In this document: one piece after another, positions 9,972 to 20,120 of the stretch
How the letters are laid out: the number at the start of each line of letters is the position of its first letter
Numbering within the stretch: the stretch's first letter is position 1
NCBI GenBank assembly: GCA_021781795.1
Contig: JAJXWA010000001.1
Coordinates: 496,001-560,000, forward strand
From: Acidobacteriota bacterium
GTDB lineage: Bacteria > Acidobacteriota > Terriglobia > Terriglobales > Acidobacteriaceae
Length of the DNA stretch: 64,000 bases
Direction: 5' to 3'
Translations under genes and position numbers: made by a program
Notes under the pieces: generated by a model
Databases searched by the model: none
Told to the model about the DNA's origin: nothing
What the model saw: the letters and a program-made list of their open reading frames with translations, nothing else

Positions 9972-10604
9972 ATGATCCTCGAGACCTTTCCCGTCGGCCC
10001 GTTGCAATGCAACTGCACCATCCTCGGCGACGAAGCCGCGAGAGAAGCCATCGTCATTGATCCGGGGGACGAGATTGCCCGCATCCACCGGCGCCTCACC
10101 GAACATGGACTCAAGCTCCGGCAGATTCTCATCACGCACGCCCACATCGACCACATCGGCGGGGCGCTTCGGCTCAAGCAGCTCACCGGCGCTCCCATTT
10201 ACCTCAACGAAAATGATCTGCCGCTGCTCCAGATGATGGCGATGCAGGCAGCCTGGCTTGGAGTATCGCCCCCTGAGACGGCTCCTCCTGATGAGTCGCT
10301 CACCGACGGCCAGAACCTTGGCCTCGCTGCCTACCCTGCCCAGGTGCTTCACACGCCCGGCCACACCCAGGGCTCCGTTTGCCTCCATTTCGCCCCGCTC
10401 AAGATGATCCTGGCCGGTGACACACTCTTCGCAGGAAGCATAGGACGCACCGATCTGCCCGGCGGAAACTACGACCAGATCCTTGCCTCCATCGAGTCCA
10501 GGCTCCTGGTACTGCCGGACGAGACGCATGTCATCCCCGGTCACGGGCCGGTTACCTCCATCGGCGCGGAACGCCGCAGCAATCCATTTTTGCAGGGGCA
10601 TTGA
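9972..10604 (+). CDS. MBL-fold metallohydrolase (glyoxalase II-like)
   Basis: 210 aa with the metallo-beta-lactamase metal motif THAHIDH, then HTPGHTQGS, AGDTLFAGSIGRTD and the final PGHGPVT histidine, which together form the binuclear metal site of the glyoxalase II / YcbL-type subgroup. It lacks the long C-terminal substrate domain of classical GloB, so the substrate may be a different thioester. The gene begins 28 bases after the membrane protein and may belong to the same transcript, but it is a common stand-alone housekeeping gene. Confidence 0.9.
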   Translation: MILETFPVGPLQCNCTILGDEAAREAIVIDPGDEIARIHRRLTEHGLKLRQILITHAHIDHIGGALRLKQLTGAPIYLNENDLPLLQMMAMQAAWLGVSPPETAPPDESLTDGQNLGLAAYPAQVLHTPGHTQGSVCLHFAPLKMILAGDTLFAGSIGRTDLPGGNYDQILASIESRLLVLPDETHVIPGHGPVTSIGAERRSNPFLQGH

Positions 10605-10660
10605 ACGAAGGTAATTTACTTAATTAAATACTCTTTAATCATAGATTTAACAAACTATAC

Positions 10661-11860
10661 CTAAGGTTTTTGTTGAAGCATTTCGCCGCTCCCGTTACCA
10701 CCTTGGTGCGTTCCTAAATAGGCAAATAATCGGGTGACTCCCGTGCGAAATTCCGTACACGGCGCGAGCAGGCTCACTACCAGCCAACCGGACTCCTCCA
10801 TCCCAAAGAAGTAACCCGGATGCACCCAGACACCCTCGTTCAGCAGATCCAGAACCGTCTGTTCATCCGGCTGCAAAGCTGGAATCCGCAGCACGGCATA
10901 CCACCCGCCCTCAAACACGAGACGCTGGGTCGCGAACTGCCCGGCCAGATGGAGGTCGAGTTCCGCCAGGTTGGCTGTCACTCGCTCCCGAATCTGCCGC
11001 TGGATCTTCTCCCGGCCCTCAAGCCAGGCGACCATCGCCCACTGTACCGGCGCATTCATCGAGAGAAACGTGTCGGCAATTACGTCCAGCCGCGCCAGCG
11101 CCTCCTGCTGCCGGGGACCCGTCACGACGATCCATGCCGCCTTCATCTGCGGCAGCCCCGCAATCTTACTCAGCCCGCTGACCACGTACACCGGCACGTC
11201 GGTCAACCCGGCCGCAAAGCTTCCTTGACTCGCGCCCGCGCTGTAGTCCAGAAAGACTTCATCCACAATCAGGCTCAGACCATGCTCGCGGCAGAGCACC
11301 GCCAACACTTCTGCCTCCCAGGGCTTCGTAAAGTGCCCGGTTGGATTGTTGGGATGGACCAGCATGATCGCCCGCGTCTCTGGCGTGAGAGCGCGCCGCA
11401 ATCCCTCGGGATCGACCTGCCAGCCGTGGTCGTACACCAGGGCCGTCGCACGGACGCGCACATCGTCCAGTGCCGCCAGATAGTCGAAGAGCGGATACCC
11501 AGGCTGCGGCGCCAGAACCTCGCATCCCGGATCGCACAACAGTCGAAACAGAAAGCTGTATGCCTCGCTGGTGCTCGTCGTCAGCACCACCTGCTCAGGA
11601 TTGACGCTCACTCCGTGGTCTGCATAATAGCGACACACCGCCTCTCGCGCCGGCCGAAGGCCCTTGGGTTGCGGGTCATATTCCCGCGCGCGCGAATCCA
11701 GCAAAGCCGCCAGCAGCCCCTCGTCATAGGTCAATCCGCACCGCGTCGGATTGGAAGCCGTCAGGTCGGCAACAGGAAGCCCCACCGCAACTCGCGTGCG
11801 ATGTGCGCGCGCCAGCTCACTCTCTTCCGTATTCCATTCCGTTCTGCGCGAGAACCGCAT
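10661..11860 (-). CDS. Pyridoxal-phosphate aminotransferase, class I/II
   Basis: 399 aa fold-type I aminotransferase. Recognisable parts are the substrate loop TASNPTRCGL, PQPGYPLFDY, the PNNPTGH motif, VDEVFLDY (cofactor Asp) and the PLP lysine in SGLSKIAGLPQMK. The C-terminal segment has VHPGYFFGM. Substrate is not clear; these are usually annotated as aspartate/alanine/tyrosine-type. I chose the ATG at 11860 because GAGGG lies 6 bases before it; the track start at 11905 adds 15 unlikely residues. It is divergent from the HAD gene, with about 97 bases between starts. Confidence 0.88.
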   Translation of the reverse strand: MRFSRRTEWNTEESELARAHRTRVAVGLPVADLTASNPTRCGLTYDEGLLAALLDSRAREYDPQPKGLRPAREAVCRYYADHGVSVNPEQVVLTTSTSEAYSFLFRLLCDPGCEVLAPQPGYPLFDYLAALDDVRVRATALVYDHGWQVDPEGLRRALTPETRAIMLVHPNNPTGHFTKPWEAEVLAVLCREHGLSLIVDEVFLDYSAGASQGSFAAGLTDVPVYVVSGLSKIAGLPQMKAAWIVVTGPRQQEALARLDVIADTFLSMNAPVQWAMVAWLEGREKIQRQIRERVTANLAELDLHLAGQFATQRLVFEGGWYAVLRIPALQPDEQTVLDLLNEGVWVHPGYFFGMEESGWLVVSLLAPCTEFRTGVTRLFAYLGTHQGGNGSGEMLQQKP

Positions 11861-11957
11861 GCTCATCCCTCGGCGCAGTCCGGCATCGTCCGCTTCATCA
11901 TGCACAATAGAGAGATGCGCCTCCCTTCAACATACATGGGCGCTCTCAGGAGGCACA

Positions 11958-12587
11958 TTGGTTCTGCGCGCGGTCGTCTTTGACTACGGCATGGTCTTGA
12001 CCGGCCAGCCTGACCAGGAATCTCACGATGCGTTGCTGCGCATCACCGGCCTGCCTTACGACCGCTTTGAAGAACTCTACTGGACCGACCGCCACGCCTA
12101 CGACGAAGGTAAGCTCTCCGGTATTACATTCTGGGGCAAGTTCCTTCGCGACGCCGGCCTCGATCTCGGCCCCAACGCCGTGGAAGAACTCAACCGTTGG
12201 GACGCCCGCATGTGGACCACAGAGAATCCCGCGATGCTCGCCTGGCAGCAGGCTCTGAAGGAACGCGGAGTGCGGACTGCGATTCTTTCTAACATGGGCG
12301 ACTCGGTCCTGGAAAACATGAAGCGCGAGTTTGATTGGCTCAACCGCTTCGATGTGCTCGTGTGGAGCTACCAGCTTGGAATGGCAAAGCCCGATCCAGC
12401 CATCTACCGCCATACCCTCGCTCAGCTAGGCGTGCAACCGGAAGAGACGCTCTTCATCGACGATAAGCCCGTCAACGTAGAGGCGGCTCGTACACTCGGC
12501 ATGAACGGTCTGGTCTTCACCGGCGTCGATCAGCTCCGCGCCGATCTGGTTGCCCACGGTCTCGATGCGCAGCTCCCGCTGCCCTGA
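11958..12587 (+). CDS. HAD-superfamily hydrolase
   Basis: 209 aa. HAD motifs: VVFDYGMVL (motif I, although the second Asp of DxD is replaced by Gly in DYG), AILSNMGDS (motif II), MAKPDPAIY (motif III Lys) and LFIDDKPVN (motif IV). The organisation with a helical cap after motif I matches the haloacid-dehalogenase-like / phosphatase subfamily; DYG is also seen in related YihX-type proteins. I chose the TTG at 11958 since AGGAGG is placed 4 bases upstream and the protein then starts at VLRAVVFD; the track's earlier start runs through the divergent aminotransferase promoter. Natural substrate unknown. Confidence 0.85.
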   Translation: MVLRAVVFDYGMVLTGQPDQESHDALLRITGLPYDRFEELYWTDRHAYDEGKLSGITFWGKFLRDAGLDLGPNAVEELNRWDARMWTTENPAMLAWQQALKERGVRTAILSNMGDSVLENMKREFDWLNRFDVLVWSYQLGMAKPDPAIYRHTLAQLGVQPEETLFIDDKPVNVEAARTLGMNGLVFTGVDQLRADLVAHGLDAQLPLP

Positions 12588-12622
12588 GCCACAGTACTAA
12601 GGCCTGGCAGGGCCGGCAGCGT

Positions 12623-13381
12623 TCAATGCACCAGTGGCGGATGCCCCAGATGATAGGTAATCCCTAGACTCGCATTCATCACGTCAAGGCCCGGATTCAC
12701 AGGCACGATGAAATCGTCCGAGAAATGAAAGTCTCCAAAGAGCCCCAGCCGAAGGTCCATGCGCGGCGTCAACTTCACCTGCAGACCAGTGCTGGACTGG
12801 AGGCTGAAGTTCTCATACGTTGCCTGCTGGGAAAGCTCCTTCTGCGTAAAGATGACCATTCCACCCTTGGCCAGAAGGTATGGTTTGATGGCTTTGCCAT
12901 CGCGCCAGAGCAAACGGAAACCAATCGGCGAAAACCCGACGCCCGGCACTAGCTTGTGAACCTTCGTCATAGGATTTCCCCAGATGTCTGTCTGGGCCGG
13001 CGCATTCAACAGCACAAAGGGAAGAAACTCCGCCACATAGTCAAAGCGCGCGCCTATCAGCCGTCCCCATGAATTGCGGTCATACTCCACACCACTTGTG
13101 TAGAGCTTCGCGTCCTTACCACTCGCAAAGATCTTGTAGTTCCCATACGAAGCGAGGCTGACAAACGTCAGATCCCTCGCCACCGGCAAGCTTGCTGTCG
13201 GAGACGACGCCGGCGTTACCAGCGCATCCGGTGAAGCCTCAATGGCTGGGCCGGGCGATGGCTGAGCCGCGGCTTGCACTGCGAGGGCCACACAGAACAG
13301 CGCTGCCGACAGCACGCATCGAGCAAGGGGACTAGTGGCGTACAGACACCCAATTCGCCACAGCGTCCATACGGGCTTCAT
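12623..13381 (-). CDS. PagL-like outer-membrane protein (lipid A 3-O-deacylase / acyloxyacyl hydrolase family)
   Basis: 252 aa with an N-terminal export signal (LSAALFCVALAVQAAAQ) and alternating beta strands suggesting a small outer-membrane barrel. The C-terminal block FHFSDDF...NPGLD...LGITYHL matches the PagL catalytic region, in which His-x-Ser is followed by Glu 14 residues after the His. Here HFS is intact and that position is Asp (GLD). PagL removes a fatty acid from lipid A at the outer membrane; activity is unproven because of the Asp and weak similarity elsewhere. I used the ATG at 13381 because the longer track ORF adds charged residues before the signal peptide. Confidence 0.6.
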   Translation of the reverse strand: MKPVWTLWRIGCLYATSPLARCVLSAALFCVALAVQAAAQPSPGPAIEASPDALVTPASSPTASLPVARDLTFVSLASYGNYKIFASGKDAKLYTSGVEYDRNSWGRLIGARFDYVAEFLPFVLLNAPAQTDIWGNPMTKVHKLVPGVGFSPIGFRLLWRDGKAIKPYLLAKGGMVIFTQKELSQQATYENFSLQSSTGLQVKLTPRMDLRLGLFGDFHFSDDFIVPVNPGLDVMNASLGITYHLGHPPLVH

Positions 13382-13712
13382 GAGGTGGAGATCTCCTAAT
13401 GGGAAAAGTTCTTCGTTCGGATATAGGGCTGATCGACTGGACCTGAAGGAGCTCGGCTGTCTCATGCAGTATATCGTCCGGATTCGCTCCCCTACCTTTC
13501 GACTGGTCCCTGTCACGTATGCATCCCACCCGTCTCACATGATGCACACATTGGACTGCATACAAATGCATGTCCAGTGCTTTACACTTGCTTGCCGTCG
13601 GATAGATGAGTACTCAATCGTTTATCTGAACGCAGAGCTGCATTCCCTTTCTTCCAGGATTGTGCGTCCAGATCGCGCGGCGGACCGTCCACAACCAATG
13701 TAGGTGATCCCA
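13382..13712. other. Intergenic region before the GH3 gene
   Basis: About 330 bases between divergent genes. I see no RNA gene or terminator. It must hold promoters for both neighbours, but I cannot assign hexamers with confidence. Confidence 0.4.
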
Positions 13713-16424
13713 GTGAAATTCCACGATCTCTTCAGGCCTTCCTGCGCAGCCCTTCCGGCTGTGTTTGCGGCAGCGACTTTGCTGCTGGGCGCAACGCTTA
13801 CCTTCGCTCAATCCGTTCCGGTCGTGACCGGTGATCCGCGCGTGGACAAAATCCTCAGCCAGATGACCCTGGACGAGAAGCTCACGCTCATCCACGGCAC
13901 AAAGGAAGATCCTGCCGTCTATCAGGGCCAGGCCGGCTATCTGGCCGGTGTTCCGCGCCTCGGTATTCCGGGTCTTCGCTTTGCGGATGGACCTCCGGGC
14001 GTGCTCACGCGCCATCCTTCGCAGGGCGAGACAGCGACCATGGGCGTTGCCGCAACCTTCAGCCGCCGCGCGGCAGAGGCCAACGGCGTCGTCATCGGCC
14101 GCGAGGCCCGATCGCTCGGTATCGATGTCGCCCTGCAGCCCTTCGTCAACATCGACCGCGACCTCGAGTTTGGCCGCGGCTATAACACCTTTGGCGAAGA
14201 CCCCTACCTCACCGGACAGATGGGAGCGGCCGAGATTCGCGGCATTCAGTCGCAGCACGTCATGGCGCAGGTCAAGCACTACGTCGCCTACGACTCCAAC
14301 AGCGGCAATATCTTCGTGGATGATCAGACCCTGCACGAGGTCTACGTCGCGCCCTTTGACGAAGCGGTCAAGGCCGGTGTCTCTTCCATCATGTGCTCCT
14401 ACAACCGCCTCAACGGCACCTTCGCCTGCGGCAACGAGTCCACACTGACCAAAATCCTCCGCGACCAGATCGGCTTCAAGGGCTTTGTCACTTCGGACTG
14501 GGGCGCGGTCCACGCGGTCAACTTCATCAACGCGGGCCTCGACATGGAGATGCCCGGCGGCCAGCCCGGCCCCATGGGCTCCTTCATTCCCTCCTTCTTT
14601 GATTCCCTGCCCCCACCGCCGCCTATCGATCACAAGGCGGCTGCAACCGTCAACAACCTGATGTTTGGTGGCCATATTCCGGAAGAACCTGCTCGGGTTC
14701 GGGAAGGCGGTGGCGACTTCGGCGTGAAGCTCAACCCCGAGAAGATGCCCGAAGCTCTGAAAGACGGCACCGTCAGCGAAGCCACCATCACCCGCGCTGC
14801 CGGTCGCGTGCTCTACGAGATCGTCCACTTCGGCTACATGGACGGCGAGCAGAAGCACGACGTCACCGGACAGGCCATCGACGCCAACGCCCGCATCATT
14901 GAGAAGACCGGCGAAGATGCCGCCGTCCTGCTCAAGAACGACGGCGGCGTACTGCCCCTTAAGGCAGGCGATCTCAGCGACGTTGTTCTCATCGGGCCCA
15001 CAGCCGGCCAGATTGACTCCATCGGCATCAACGGTGAGCGCTCCGTCGGCCTGCCGTGGCGTCAGGTCGGCCCGCTCGCCGCCATGAAGCAGATCTCCGG
15101 CAACTCCAGCATCAAGTTTGCCGTTGATGATGACATGACCGGCACGACCATTCCCGCCAACCTGCTGAGCCACGACGGCAAGCCCGGCCTCGCCTGCACG
15201 GGAGCCGGCGACGCAAAGACGGACGGCGAGTTCAACTTCACCTCCAAGGGCGGCAACGCACTCGCGCCAAACTCAACCATCGACTGCAAGGGCACACTCA
15301 CCATTTCCGCAGCGGGCAACTACTGGATCTATCTCCAGGCCCTCGGCACCAACGCCAACATCGAAATCGACGGCAAGCCGCTGGCTCGCACCGGAGCCTT
15401 CCAGGGCGGCGTCCACGGCGACATTTTGCAGGCCAACCAGGACAATGCCATTCCCACCACCGACGGTCTCGACAACGTGCGTCGTGCCCTCGACCTCACG
15501 GCCGGCCCGCATGCAATCGAGATCAAGACCAGCCCCGACAGCTCGGCCGCTCCCGTTCAGGTACGCCTCAACTGGTACACGCCCGAACAGCGCAAGGCTG
15601 ACCATGAAGCCGCCATCAACGCCGCCAAGAGCGCCAAGGTTGCCGTCGTCTTCGCGTGGACCCGCCTCGAACCTGTCTTCGGCCTGCCCGGCGATCAGAA
15701 CAAGCTGATCGATGAGGTCGCGGCTGTCAATCCCAACACCATCGTTGTCCTCAACACCAGCCAGCCCGTCGCCCTGCCATGGGTCGACAAGGTCAAGGCC
15801 ATCCTCGAAATGTGGTGGCCCGGTGACGAGGGCGGCTGGTCCACGGCCAACCTGCTCCTCGGCAAGACAAGCCCCGCAGGCCGCCTGCCTGTCACCTGGG
15901 GCAAGAGCCTCGCCGACTACCCCGCCACCGACCCGAAGCACCCCGAGCGTTCCGCCAAAGGCGTCGATGGCAAAACCACCTACTCCGAGGGTGTCAACAT
16001 TGGCTATCGCTGGTTCGACAAGGAGAACATCGCGCCGTTGTTCCCCTTCGGCCACGGCCTCAGCTACACCACCTTCGACTACTCCAACCTGATGGTCGAG
16101 CGCGCGGCCGACGGAGGCCTCTACGTACAGGTCACGGTCAAGAACACCGGCAGCGTAGCCTCTGACGAAGTCCCGCAGGTCTACCTCGGCGCGCCCAGCG
16201 AAATTCCCGCCGGCGTGCAGTTCCCTGTCCGGGCTCTCGTCGCCTTCAACCGCATCCACCTCAACGCGGGCGAATCGCGGACCATCACCCTGCACGTCGC
16301 GCTACGGCAGATGCAGTATTGGTCCACGGCCAAGACCGCATGGGTCACGGCCAGCGGCAAGCGCGAGGTCAGTGTCGGCGCTTCGTCGCGCGACCTGCGC
16401 CTGCATCAGACCATCGAGGAATAA
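13713..16424 (+). CDS. Secreted beta-glucosidase, GH3 with PA14-like insert
   Basis: 903 aa with a signal peptide (LPAVFAAATLLLGATLTFAQ). The GH3 N-terminal barrel includes RFADGPPGV, the substrate loop FGRGYNTFGEDP, KHYVAYDSN, and the nucleophile Asp in GFVTSDWG. The C-terminal domain follows (VLLKNDGGVLPL ... WWPGDEGG ... GRLPVTWG), interrupted at ~490-640 by a PA14-like carbohydrate-binding insert (GNYWIYLQALGTNANIEIDG). A fibronectin III-like end (VTVKNTGSVASDEVPQVYL) closes the protein. It should release glucose or xylose from beta-linked oligosaccharides in the periplasm or outside. The GTG at 13713 has AGGTGAT 4 bases upstream; the track's GTG at 13704 overlaps that site. Confidence 0.93.
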   Translation: MKFHDLFRPSCAALPAVFAAATLLLGATLTFAQSVPVVTGDPRVDKILSQMTLDEKLTLIHGTKEDPAVYQGQAGYLAGVPRLGIPGLRFADGPPGVLTRHPSQGETATMGVAATFSRRAAEANGVVIGREARSLGIDVALQPFVNIDRDLEFGRGYNTFGEDPYLTGQMGAAEIRGIQSQHVMAQVKHYVAYDSNSGNIFVDDQTLHEVYVAPFDEAVKAGVSSIMCSYNRLNGTFACGNESTLTKILRDQIGFKGFVTSDWGAVHAVNFINAGLDMEMPGGQPGPMGSFIPSFFDSLPPPPPIDHKAAATVNNLMFGGHIPEEPARVREGGGDFGVKLNPEKMPEALKDGTVSEATITRAAGRVLYEIVHFGYMDGEQKHDVTGQAIDANARIIEKTGEDAAVLLKNDGGVLPLKAGDLSDVVLIGPTAGQIDSIGINGERSVGLPWRQVGPLAAMKQISGNSSIKFAVDDDMTGTTIPANLLSHDGKPGLACTGAGDAKTDGEFNFTSKGGNALAPNSTIDCKGTLTISAAGNYWIYLQALGTNANIEIDGKPLARTGAFQGGVHGDILQANQDNAIPTTDGLDNVRRALDLTAGPHAIEIKTSPDSSAAPVQVRLNWYTPEQRKADHEAAINAAKSAKVAVVFAWTRLEPVFGLPGDQNKLIDEVAAVNPNTIVVLNTSQPVALPWVDKVKAILEMWWPGDEGGWSTANLLLGKTSPAGRLPVTWGKSLADYPATDPKHPERSAKGVDGKTTYSEGVNIGYRWFDKENIAPLFPFGHGLSYTTFDYSNLMVERAADGGLYVQVTVKNTGSVASDEVPQVYLGAPSEIPAGVQFPVRALVAFNRIHLNAGESRTITLHVALRQMQYWSTAKTAWVTASGKREVSVGASSRDLRLHQTIEE

Positions 16425-16442
16425 CTCAACTCGTTCCACCAC

Positions 16443-16477
16443 CGATGCCGGGGCACTTGCTCCGGCATCGCCATTTT
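16443..16477 (+). terminator. Terminator after the GH3 gene
   Basis: Stem CGATGCCGG / CCGGCATCG (9 bp, 10-base loop that can pair further) followed by CCATTTT, 18 bases after the stop codon. Confidence 0.75.
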
Positions 16478-16591
16478 GCGTCGAATCTTCTCAGCCGACA
16501 GTTTCGCCCCGGTTTTCCTCATCAGGCCATTGCGGCGCAACCGCATCGCCATTTTTCCCGCTCCATCCGGCGACTAAAATTGACAGTAGCC

Positions 16592-19500
16592 ATGGCCGAG
16601 TTCACACACCTCCATCTGCACACGGAATACTCCCTGCTCGACGGCGCCTGCGACGTCACGAAGCTCATTGATCGCGTCGCGGCGCTCGGCCAGAAGTCCG
16701 TCGCCATGACCGACCACGGCAATATCTACGGCGCGGTTCACTTCTTCAATGCCGCCAAGGAGAAAGGCATCAAGCCCATCCTTGGCTGCGAGCTCTACGT
16801 GTGCAAGGCGGAAGACCACCGCGCAGAATCCCCGAACGACAGCTACAACCATCTGCTCGTGCTCGCCGAAAATGAAGAGGGCTATCGCAACCTCATCCGG
16901 ATCACATCGGAGGCTTCGCTCCACGGCTTCTATCGCAAGCCGCGCGTCAGCAAGCGCTACCTGGCTGAAAACGCCAAGGGCCTTATCGGATTCTCCGGCT
17001 GCCTCAGTGGCGAACTCTGCGAAGAGTTGATGGCCGGGCACTACGACAAGGCCAAGGCCACTGCGCTCCAGTATCAGGACATCTTCGGCCGCGGTAACTT
17101 CTATCTCGAAATCCAGGATCAGGGCCTCGAACAGGAACGCAAGATCCAGTCCGACCTCTTCCGGCTTGAAAAAGAGCTCGACATCCCGCTCGTTCTCACC
17201 AACGATTCGCACTACCTCTGCGGCGAAGACTCCCATGCACACGACGTAATGCTCTGCGTGCAGACTGGGTCGAAGGTTCACGATGCCGACCGCTTCCGCT
17301 TCGACAGCGATCAGTTCTTCGTCAAGAGCGCTGATGAGATGGCGCGTCTCTTTCCCGATTCACCCGGCGTTCTGCAGCGCACCATGGAGGTCGCGGAACG
17401 CTGCCAGCTCAAGTTGAAGCCTGTCGAAAGTCCCTTCCCCGAATTTGCCGTTCCGCCCGGCCACACTATCGACAGCTACTTCGAAGAGGTCTGTCGCGAA
17501 GGCCTCAAGAAGCGTCTGGATACAGCCGTGCGCCAACTGGAGCTGCGTGGCACACGAAGGTCGACGCCCGAGGAATATCAGGCGCGGCTCAGCTATGAGA
17601 TCGATGTCATCAAGCAGATGAAGTACTCAGGGTACTTCCTCATCGTCTGGGACTTCATCAAATACGCGCGCGACCACGGCATCCCCGTCGGTCCTGGGCG
17701 CGGTTCCGCTACCGGTTCTCTCGTGGCCTATTCCATGGAGATTACCAATATCGATCCGATGCAGAACGTGCTCCTCTTCGAACGATTCCTGAATCCAGAG
17801 CGCGTGACGATGCCCGACGTGGACGTGGACTTCTGCATGAATCGCCGCGGCGAGGTCATCGACTACGTCACGCGCAAATACGGCCGCGAGCAGGTCGCCC
17901 AGATCATCACCTTCAACACCATGGCCGCCAAGGCATCCATCAAGGACTGCGGTCGCGCCATGGACATGCCCTACGGTGATGTGGATCGTATCGCCAAACT
18001 CATTCCACCAACTGTGGGAATGACGCTGGAAGAAGCGCTCAAAGAATCACCTGAATTGCGCAAAGCATATGACAACGACAAGCAGGTTCGCGAACTGATC
18101 GATACCGCGAAGACGCTTGAGGGCCTGGTGCGCGGAGCCGGCGTGCACGCATCCGCCGTAGTAATCGCACCGCGACCGCTCACCGAGCTGGTTCCGTTGA
18201 ATCGCACCAAGAACGACGAAGTCGTGACCGCCTACGATATGAAGTCCGTCGAGAAGATGGGCCTGCTCAAGATGGACTTCCTGGGGCTGGCCACACTGAC
18301 GGTCATTACGGATGCGGTCAAGCTGATCGAGGAGACCCGAGGAGAAAAGCTTGACATCGAGATGATCCCCGTCGACGACCCGGAGACATTCAAACGTGTC
18401 TTTCACACCGCGTTGACCTCGGGCGTCTTCCAGTTTGAATCCTCAGGAATGCGCGACATTCTTCGTCGCTATAAGCCGGACACAGTCGAGGAATTGACGC
18501 AGTTGAACGCGCTCTACCGCCCCGGCCCGATGGACATGATCGACGACTTCATCGAGCGCAAGTGGGGCCGCAAAAAAGTGGAGTACCTCCTGCCACCGCT
18601 TGAAGGCATCCTGAAGGACTCCCTCGGCGTCATCGTCTATCAGGAACAGGTGATGCGGATTGCGAACGTTCTCGCCAACTATTCGCTTGGAGAAGCAGAC
18701 CTGCTGCGGCGCGCCATGGGAAAGAAAGACACTGCGGCGATGGCGAAGCAGCGCGACCGCTTCATGGAGGGCGCAGCCAAACTCGGACATCCGAAGGCTG
18801 CCGTCGAAGAGATCTTCGACCAAATGGCGAAGTTCTCGGGCTACGGTTTCAACAAGTCCCACTCGGCCGCCTATGCGTGGGTGGCCTATCAGACCGCATA
18901 CCTGAAGACTCATTACCCGGTCGAGTTCATGGCCGCGCTGCTGACCTCGGAAACCTCAAAGCCGGACAACGTGGTGAAGTACATCAGCGAATGCAAGGAG
19001 CTCGGCATTCACGTGTTGCCGCCTGATGTTCAGATTTCAGGGGCGCAATTCACGCCGGTCGTCACGCCAGAGGGCAATGCGATCCGATTCGGTCTCGCCG
19101 CGGTCAAGAACGTCGGCGGCAACGCGATTGAGTCGATCCAGAAGGCGCGCACAGAGACCGGCGGCCAGTTCGCCAGTATCTGGCAGTTCTGCGAAAAGGT
19201 CGATCTGCGCCTGATGAACAAGCGCGTCATCGAGTCACTCATTAAAGCGGGCGCGCTCGACTCCCTCGGCAACCGCGGGCCGCTCATGGCTGCAGTGGAC
19301 AAAGCCATCGAGCGCGCACAAAAGGCGCAACGCGACGCCGCCCAGGGCCAGACCGGGCTCTTCGGCCTATTCGACGAAGGGCCCAGGAGCAGTTCGCAGG
19401 CCGACGACCTGCCCCGCGTCGCCGATTGGGAAGAGAGCGAGCGCCTCGCCAATGAAAAGGAAGTCCTCGGCTTCTTCGTCTCCGGCCATCCCCTCGACAA

Positions 19501-20107
19501 GTATGCCGAAAAGCTGCGCAACCTCCCCGCAGTTATCGCTGTCGCCGAAGCGCTGGAGCGCAAGCCGCCCGAGCGCCGCTGGGGACAGCAGTCCGACCCC
19601 GCCGATGAGATTCAGGTAGCAGGCATGATTCACGGCCTGCGCGTGCAGAAGAGCAAGCGCGACCAGAAGCTCTACGCCCAGGCCTCGCTTGAAGACGCTA
19701 CGGGCAAGATCGACCTGATCTGTTTCTCGCGCGATTATGAGCGCCTGGCAGCGCAGCTCAAAATCGAAGCGCCCGTGGTCGTCCGCGGCGTGCTGATGGG
19801 CGAAGAGGACTCCGCGCCAAAGATTTCCATCCTCTCCATTCAGGCGCTGGATGATGTACAGATCAAACTGCCGGGGGGCATCCGCATTCGCATCAACCTC
19901 GACCAGGCGACAGAGGATTTGTTCGGCTCCCTCAAGAGCGCCGCTGACGCCGCGCCCGGCCCCGGAAAAGTCATGCTGCATCTCGAAAAGAAAGGCGAAT
20001 ACGCCGTCATCCTCGAGCCGGAAGGCATGAGCGTCGCCGCCGATCGCGGCTGGTTCGAGCGCGTCGAAGAACTTCTCGGCAAGGGTTCGGCTCAGGCCAT
20101 TGGCTGA
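16592..20107 (+). CDS. dnaE: DNA polymerase III subunit alpha
   Basis: 1171 aa replicative polymerase. It begins with the PHP domain (HLHLHTEYSLLDGACD, MTDHGNIYG), continues with the C-family polymerase core including the catalytic acidic motif MPDVDVDF and the GPGRGSATGSLVAYS loop, then helix-hairpin-helix and OB-fold regions. An internal clamp-binding motif QTGLFG lies near residue 920, matching the beta-binding site of DnaE. The track's longer ORF starts in the preceding gene; the ATG at 16592 gives the family's standard start. PHP metal residues look intact, so proofreading activity in this domain is possible. It probably has its own promoter downstream of the GH3 terminator. Confidence 0.97.
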   Translation: MAEFTHLHLHTEYSLLDGACDVTKLIDRVAALGQKSVAMTDHGNIYGAVHFFNAAKEKGIKPILGCELYVCKAEDHRAESPNDSYNHLLVLAENEEGYRNLIRITSEASLHGFYRKPRVSKRYLAENAKGLIGFSGCLSGELCEELMAGHYDKAKATALQYQDIFGRGNFYLEIQDQGLEQERKIQSDLFRLEKELDIPLVLTNDSHYLCGEDSHAHDVMLCVQTGSKVHDADRFRFDSDQFFVKSADEMARLFPDSPGVLQRTMEVAERCQLKLKPVESPFPEFAVPPGHTIDSYFEEVCREGLKKRLDTAVRQLELRGTRRSTPEEYQARLSYEIDVIKQMKYSGYFLIVWDFIKYARDHGIPVGPGRGSATGSLVAYSMEITNIDPMQNVLLFERFLNPERVTMPDVDVDFCMNRRGEVIDYVTRKYGREQVAQIITFNTMAAKASIKDCGRAMDMPYGDVDRIAKLIPPTVGMTLEEALKESPELRKAYDNDKQVRELIDTAKTLEGLVRGAGVHASAVVIAPRPLTELVPLNRTKNDEVVTAYDMKSVEKMGLLKMDFLGLATLTVITDAVKLIEETRGEKLDIEMIPVDDPETFKRVFHTALTSGVFQFESSGMRDILRRYKPDTVEELTQLNALYRPGPMDMIDDFIERKWGRKKVEYLLPPLEGILKDSLGVIVYQEQVMRIANVLANYSLGEADLLRRAMGKKDTAAMAKQRDRFMEGAAKLGHPKAAVEEIFDQMAKFSGYGFNKSHSAAYAWVAYQTAYLKTHYPVEFMAALLTSETSKPDNVVKYISECKELGIHVLPPDVQISGAQFTPVVTPEGNAIRFGLAAVKNVGGNAIESIQKARTETGGQFASIWQFCEKVDLRLMNKRVIESLIKAGALDSLGNRGPLMAAVDKAIERAQKAQRDAAQGQTGLFGLFDEGPRSSSQADDLPRVADWEESERLANEKEVLGFFVSGHPLDKYAEKLRNLPAVIAVAEALERKPPERRWGQQSDPADEIQVAGMIHGLRVQKSKRDQKLYAQASLEDATGKIDLICFSRDYERLAAQLKIEAPVVVRGVLMGEEDSAPKISILSIQALDDVQIKLPGGIRIRINLDQATEDLFGSLKSAADAAPGPGKVMLHLEKKGEYAVILEPEGMSVAADRGWFERVEELLGKGSAQAIG

Positions 20108-20120
20108 GCACCGCAGAGGC

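Noticed and set aside
13614-15173. 519-aa ORF on the minus strand
   Set aside because: Lies opposite the GH3 beta-glucosidase, has no recognisable domain, and its composition is typical of an antisense frame in GC-rich DNA.
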